Positions 60,777-64,000 of a DNA stretch of 64,000 nucleotides are shown here, piece after piece (position 1 is the stretch's first letter; the number at the start of each line of letters is the position of its first letter). Source of the DNA: Methanobacterium petrolearium (GTDB lineage: Archaea > Methanobacteriota > Methanobacteria > Methanobacteriales > Methanobacteriaceae); assembly GCF_017873625.1 (NCBI RefSeq), contig NZ_JAGGKL010000003.1:124001-188000 (forward strand), in the 5' to 3' direction. Under the pieces are notes generated by a model. It had not been told where the DNA came from. It did no database searches and was given only the letters and a program-made list of their open reading frames with translations. Made by a program: the position numbers and the translations under genes.

Positions 60777-60902
60777 ATGGGAAAAAAATCAACTTATCAA
60801 AAACCCAAACTCAAATTACATGGAACCATAGAAACACTTACTAAAGGGACCGGACCTGGCCAAGGAGAAGGAGATAATTTCGCCCCATCAATCCCACCAT
60901 AA
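60777..60902 (+). CDS. Lasso-peptide precursor (A), 41 residues
   Basis: A 41-codon gene. The leader (residues 1-23) is MGKKSTYQKPKLKLHG followed by TIETLTK. It fits the lasso leader pattern exactly: Tyr7, Pro10, Leu12, Gly16, Thr22 (Y-x2-P-x-L-x3-G-x5-T-x), the same spacing as in the bacterial fuscanodin precursor. Thr22 is the conserved residue two before the cut. The predicted core, residues 24-41, is GTGPGQGEGDNFAPSIPP. Gly1 and Glu8 of the core (Gly24, Glu31) can form an eight-residue macrolactam ring; Asp10 would give a ring larger than usual. Phe12 and Ile16 are candidate plugs. GTGAT lies four bases before the ATG. The HPr-kinase-like gene follows after 82 bases. Confidence 0.85.
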   Translation: MGKKSTYQKPKLKLHGTIETLTKGTGPGQGEGDNFAPSIPP

Positions 60903-60984
60903 ATATATTTATAAACTGTTTTACGGGATCTTGGAGATGTAGATTGAAAATTATAGCTTTCTCCTCATTTAAATTTTTATTCTG

Positions 60985-61911
60985 ATGAAAATGGCGAAAT
61001 TTTATTATCATATACATGGATTAAATGTTAAATCTTCATTATATTTCCCTGAATTAATATCTGGAAATCCAAATTCAGATGTTAATATCTACTTGGGTAG
61101 ATCTGATTTTTTCAATAATTTACTACCAGATGAAAACAAAACAGGTTTTAGTAAAATAATTTTTTCATCAAAGGATATAGTATATCTATGGGATAACCAA
61201 CCTATTTTTAGAGTTAAATCAGGAAAAAAAATTATCATCAATCCAGAAATAAGTACAAAAACTATGTTTAATAGGTACCTTATCTTAGGTCAGGGTATGG
61301 GAACATTGCTCATGCAAAGGGGAATGTTAGTACTACATGCTAGTGCCGTGAATATTGATGGGGGTGCTGTTGCTTTTATTGGATGTTGTGGGGATGGCAA
61401 ATCAACTATCGCAACTACAATGAACAAGATAGGTTATTCATTTGTCACTGATGATATTTTGACTGTTAAATTTGATGAAATAAATAAACCATCTGTTTTC
61501 CCAAGTTTTCCAAAAGCTAAATTGGATGAGAATACAATAATATACATGAAGGATAAACCTGATTCATTTCAAAAAATACATCCTGAAACAAAAAAATACT
61601 CATACAACATAATAGACAATTTTTCGCTAAATTCTTTACCACTTAAAAATATTTATATACTTGAAAATAGCAATAAAAACGACATTATAAGCCTAAAAGC
61701 TGAAGACGCCTTAATAGAATTAATAAAGAATTCGTACGCTAATAATTTATTTAGTGATACTGAAAGGGAAAAAAACCTTTTTCAATGTGCAAATCTAGTT
61801 AAAAAAGTTCCTGTAAAACGTTTAAAAATACTCAAGTCATTGAATAAACTAGAAAATCTAATAAAAATTGTTGAAAAAGATGTTAACTCTAAAAATAAAT
61901 ACAAACCTTAA
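60985..61911 (+). CDS. HPr-kinase-like tailoring kinase of the lasso locus (K)
   Basis: 308 residues. The C-terminal HPrK domain has MLVLHASAVNIDGGAVAFIG and the P-loop GCCGDGKST (133-141), then FVTDDILTV with Asp156 and Asp157. Length and layout match the kinases of Bacillus/Paenibacillus-type lasso clusters (paeninodin, pseudomycoidin), which phosphorylate the C-terminal Ser of the precursor. Here the core's only Ser is residue 15 of 18 and the last residue is Pro, so the target may differ. The start is ATG 60985 or the Met two codons later; no strong ribosome site is seen. Probably co-transcribed with the precursor. Confidence 0.8.
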   Translation: MKMAKFYYHIHGLNVKSSLYFPELISGNPNSDVNIYLGRSDFFNNLLPDENKTGFSKIIFSSKDIVYLWDNQPIFRVKSGKKIIINPEISTKTMFNRYLILGQGMGTLLMQRGMLVLHASAVNIDGGAVAFIGCCGDGKSTIATTMNKIGYSFVTDDILTVKFDEINKPSVFPSFPKAKLDENTIIYMKDKPDSFQKIHPETKKYSYNIIDNFSLNSLPLKNIYILENSNKNDIISLKAEDALIELIKNSYANNLFSDTEREKNLFQCANLVKKVPVKRLKILKSLNKLENLIKIVEKDVNSKNKYKP

Positions 61912-61960
61912 CACAGACTATTTATTAGTATCTACAATTTTAAAATTTTAAACAAAATCA

Positions 61961-63838
61961 TTATTTTATTATATCGTTTCCATTAAACCACCAAAAGAAT
62001 AACGAAACTCCCCATATACGACGTATCGACTCATAACTTGCAATTCCCTTACTATATTCTTGATAAATACTGTTAAGGCTGTCAAGATCTATGTACTCTT
62101 TGAGTTCTTTGTTATTTAAGATTTTTTCCTCTAAAAAACTTTTTTCGAATAACATTAGATTTTTTTCTAAAACTGGACTTAAAATTGCTTTATCCGCACG
62201 CCATTGAATTTCTTTAGGTAATATACCACTCATTGCAATTCGTAATATGTACCTACTCCAACCAAATTTAAATTTCATTTCAGTGGGTATGGCATAACAA
62301 AATTCAATGAGTCTTTTATCTAAAAAAGGATATCGGGGCTCAATAGAAAAAGCTGAGATAGTTTTATCTAACATCCTTAAAGGAGAAAGATTCTCCGTGG
62401 TAAGGAGGTAATAATGATATTTTTTAGCAGTATCTGCTTCAGAAATAGGGTCTAAATAAAAATCTTCCCAAAGTTTTTTAGCATTTAACTGCCTTGCCAT
62501 GTCTTTATTAAGAATAAATGTTTTTGATTTTTTTTCAGATAGAAATAGCATATTTTTGAGATTTTTTGGAATCAATGGAAAGATAACATTCCATAAGAAT
62601 AGTTTATTAAACCCCAAATCAACCCGATTGGAATAACCATTAATCTCATTAATAAGTTTTTTCCACTTAAATGATGCAGCAAGATCCCGAAGATAATTAG
62701 TTCCATATGAAATTACTGCATCTCCACCAGAACCACTTAATACAATACGAATATCTTTTCGTTGCATTTTTTTATACAACTTCCATAAAATTGTCATGAA
62801 TGGTGTAATGAATGGCTGTTCTTGGTACCATAAAATTGTTCTCATTTGTTCAAATGGACTAATATTATCACCAACTATAAAGTGTGGTTCAATTCCATCC
62901 ATATCGGTAACCTTTTTAATATAATAACGTTCATCACATTGAGTAAACTCATCAAAAACATATGAAAATGTGTTGATGGAATCAAAACTTGTATTTTTTT
63001 TCTTGTTCATAATTTCTTTTGCCATGCATACAATTGAAGATGAGTCTAATCCACCACTCAATTGGAATCCAATAGGATATGCGCTTCTTAAACGACAGTT
63101 TATTGATGTTGAAAAAATACTACGAAAAGTTTTAATGTAATCTTCTTCTGAATCCATTACTAACTGAGCGTTCGGATTTAGTTCCCAATATTTGATTATT
63201 TCATTATGATTGTAGTCAATGGAAAAAGAATTAGCTGGACTAAAACTATAAATATCTTCATAAAATGTTAATTCATTATCATAAACATCCATCAAGTAAA
63301 ACAATAATGCTTTTTGATTCAATTTGTGTGGAATTTCAGATAGGTCAAAGAATGGTTTTATTTCTGTAGAAAAGAAAAAATAAGTTTTAGATAAAAAATA
63401 ATACAACGGTTTCACACCAACATGATCTAGGGCACCAAATAATTTCTCACTATTTTTATCCCATATCACAAAAGCAAAATCCCCTAAAAGCTCTTCTGGG
63501 CACTTATCACCCCACTTCTCATAGGCTTTTAGAATAAAGTAACTATCTGAAACATGCTCCTTGTCTTCTATTCCTAACGTAGGTGCAAGTTCTTTCCGGT
63601 TATCGATCCTTGCATCTGCGGTTATAACCAATCCGGATTCCTTATCTTCAAAGGGAAGTTCTTCATGGAGGGATTCTGGTGTTGTGTGGAGCATCTGGTG
63701 GCCGAAAGCCACTGGTCCCTCACACCAGGTTCGGGATCCATCCGGTCCCCTATGAGCTATCTTTTCATTCATCTTCTTGATGTCTTCGGGGTCAACATCC
63801 CGCCCATCCCGTCTGAAAATACCTGTTATTCCACTCAT
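61961..63838 (-). CDS. Asparagine-synthetase-like lasso cyclase (C)
   Basis: 625 residues. The N-terminal glutaminase-like domain begins MSGITGIFRRDG: Ser replaces the catalytic Cys2 of true asparagine synthetases, so glutamine hydrolysis is not expected. The ATP-pyrophosphatase loop LSGGLDSSSIV (260-270) is intact, as is LSGSGGDAVISYG. This is what lasso cyclases look like: they adenylate the ring Asp/Glu and close the macrolactam. It is convergent with the kinase gene and lies downstream of the B1 remnant on the minus strand. The alternative, an asparagine synthetase, is disfavoured by the missing Cys and the neighbours. Confidence 0.88.
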   Translation of the reverse strand: MSGITGIFRRDGRDVDPEDIKKMNEKIAHRGPDGSRTWCEGPVAFGHQMLHTTPESLHEELPFEDKESGLVITADARIDNRKELAPTLGIEDKEHVSDSYFILKAYEKWGDKCPEELLGDFAFVIWDKNSEKLFGALDHVGVKPLYYFLSKTYFFFSTEIKPFFDLSEIPHKLNQKALLFYLMDVYDNELTFYEDIYSFSPANSFSIDYNHNEIIKYWELNPNAQLVMDSEEDYIKTFRSIFSTSINCRLRSAYPIGFQLSGGLDSSSIVCMAKEIMNKKKNTSFDSINTFSYVFDEFTQCDERYYIKKVTDMDGIEPHFIVGDNISPFEQMRTILWYQEQPFITPFMTILWKLYKKMQRKDIRIVLSGSGGDAVISYGTNYLRDLAASFKWKKLINEINGYSNRVDLGFNKLFLWNVIFPLIPKNLKNMLFLSEKKSKTFILNKDMARQLNAKKLWEDFYLDPISEADTAKKYHYYLLTTENLSPLRMLDKTISAFSIEPRYPFLDKRLIEFCYAIPTEMKFKFGWSRYILRIAMSGILPKEIQWRADKAILSPVLEKNLMLFEKSFLEEKILNNKELKEYIDLDSLNSIYQEYSKGIASYESIRRIWGVSLFFWWFNGNDIIK

Positions 63839-63933
63839 AAAAGCCCAACAAAATCTTTAATTAATTAAAGAAAGAATTATTTTATCTCCAACACATTTTA
63901 AACCTTAAAATTATTATTTAATTCATTTAAAAA

Positions 63934-64000
63934 TTAACCATCATCTTCAACATCGATCAACCCTTTCTCAGCAAGTTCATGCAACAATTCAAACAAATCC
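63934..64000 (-). CDS. PqqD-like lasso B1 recognition protein (C-terminal end only)
   Basis: The last 21 codons before the TAA at 63934-63936 read DLFELLHELAEKGLIDVEDD, then Gly and stop. A helix rich in Leu followed by a short strand is the usual end of PqqD/RRE proteins, which bind the leader and present it to B2 and C. It runs off the window, so most of the gene is unseen. It lies 95 bases upstream of the cyclase gene on the same strand, as B1 does in many lasso loci. Confidence 0.65.
   Translation of the reverse strand, partial: DLFELLHELAEKGLIDVEDDG

Noticed and set aside
60873..60875. Asp10 of the core as ring-closing residue
   Set aside because: It would give a ten-residue ring, outside the usual seven to nine, while Glu8 fits.
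61961..63838. True asparagine synthetase
   Set aside because: Ser replaces the N-terminal catalytic Cys, and the gene lies with lasso precursor, B1 and kinase genes.

Overview
The window looks like a chromosomal segment of a methanogenic archaeon, most likely Methanobacterium or a close relative in Methanobacteriales. This is an inference from AT-rich spacers with TTTATATA-type TATA boxes, GGTG/GAGG ribosome binding sites with frequent TTG/GTG starts, an archaeal DHH/zinc-ribbon exonuclease, FrhB-like F420 proteins, a DUF11-rich adhesin-like protein and oxygen-defence genes (desulfoferrodoxin, rubrerythrin). No rRNA, tRNA or CRISPR array was seen.

Layout. 1-8.5 kb is housekeeping and signalling: the N-terminal part of a KaiC/RadA-like ATPase, a RecJ-like DHH protein, desulfoferrodoxin, rubrerythrin, small membrane or lipoproteins and a PAS histidine kinase. 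9-37 kb is a large surface-polysaccharide locus. It holds nucleotide-sugar enzymes (RmlA, a WecC-type dehydrogenase, three extended-SDR epimerases plus the decayed tail of a fourth), a possible CDP-glycerol branch (GpsA-type dehydrogenase, LicC-like nucleotidyltransferase, TagF/TagB-like transferase), many GT4 glycosyltransferases, three flippases, a PaaK/CapK-like ligase, and two separate pairs of polysaccharide pyruvyl transferase with an FrhB-like iron-sulfur protein. 37.4-42.5 kb is an insertion-sequence graveyard: at least four decayed transposases, one inside an element with perfect 24-bp inverted repeats, around one intact methyltransferase. 42.5-52.2 kb is a second glycosylation operon on the minus strand, with GT2, GT4, GT-C and fused PssD/PssE enzymes, two HPr-kinase-like proteins and a broken GT2 gene.

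52-64 kb is the most interesting part: what looks like a complete lasso-peptide biosynthetic locus in an archaeon. It has a PF14907-type nucleotidyltransferase, an ABC exporter (D), a transglutaminase-like leader peptidase (B2) coupled to D, an HPr-kinase-like tailoring kinase (K), an asparagine-synthetase-like cyclase (C) whose N-terminal Cys is replaced by Ser, and the C-terminal tail of a PqqD-like recognition protein (B1) running off the window edge. A 41-residue precursor gene at 60777-60902 matches the lasso leader pattern Y-x2-P-x-L-x3-G-x5-T-x. It is followed by a predicted 18-residue core, GTGPGQGEGDNFAPSIPP, that would close a Gly1-Glu8 ring.

The locus surrounds a 1330-residue secreted adhesin-like protein with a thioester-type domain and a near-perfect 789-bp internal duplication. 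Three GTGA-N6-TCAC palindromes lie in the divergent promoter region between B2-D and the adhesin. A fourth lies upstream of the KaiC-like gene at the other end of the window, so a shared regulator is possible.
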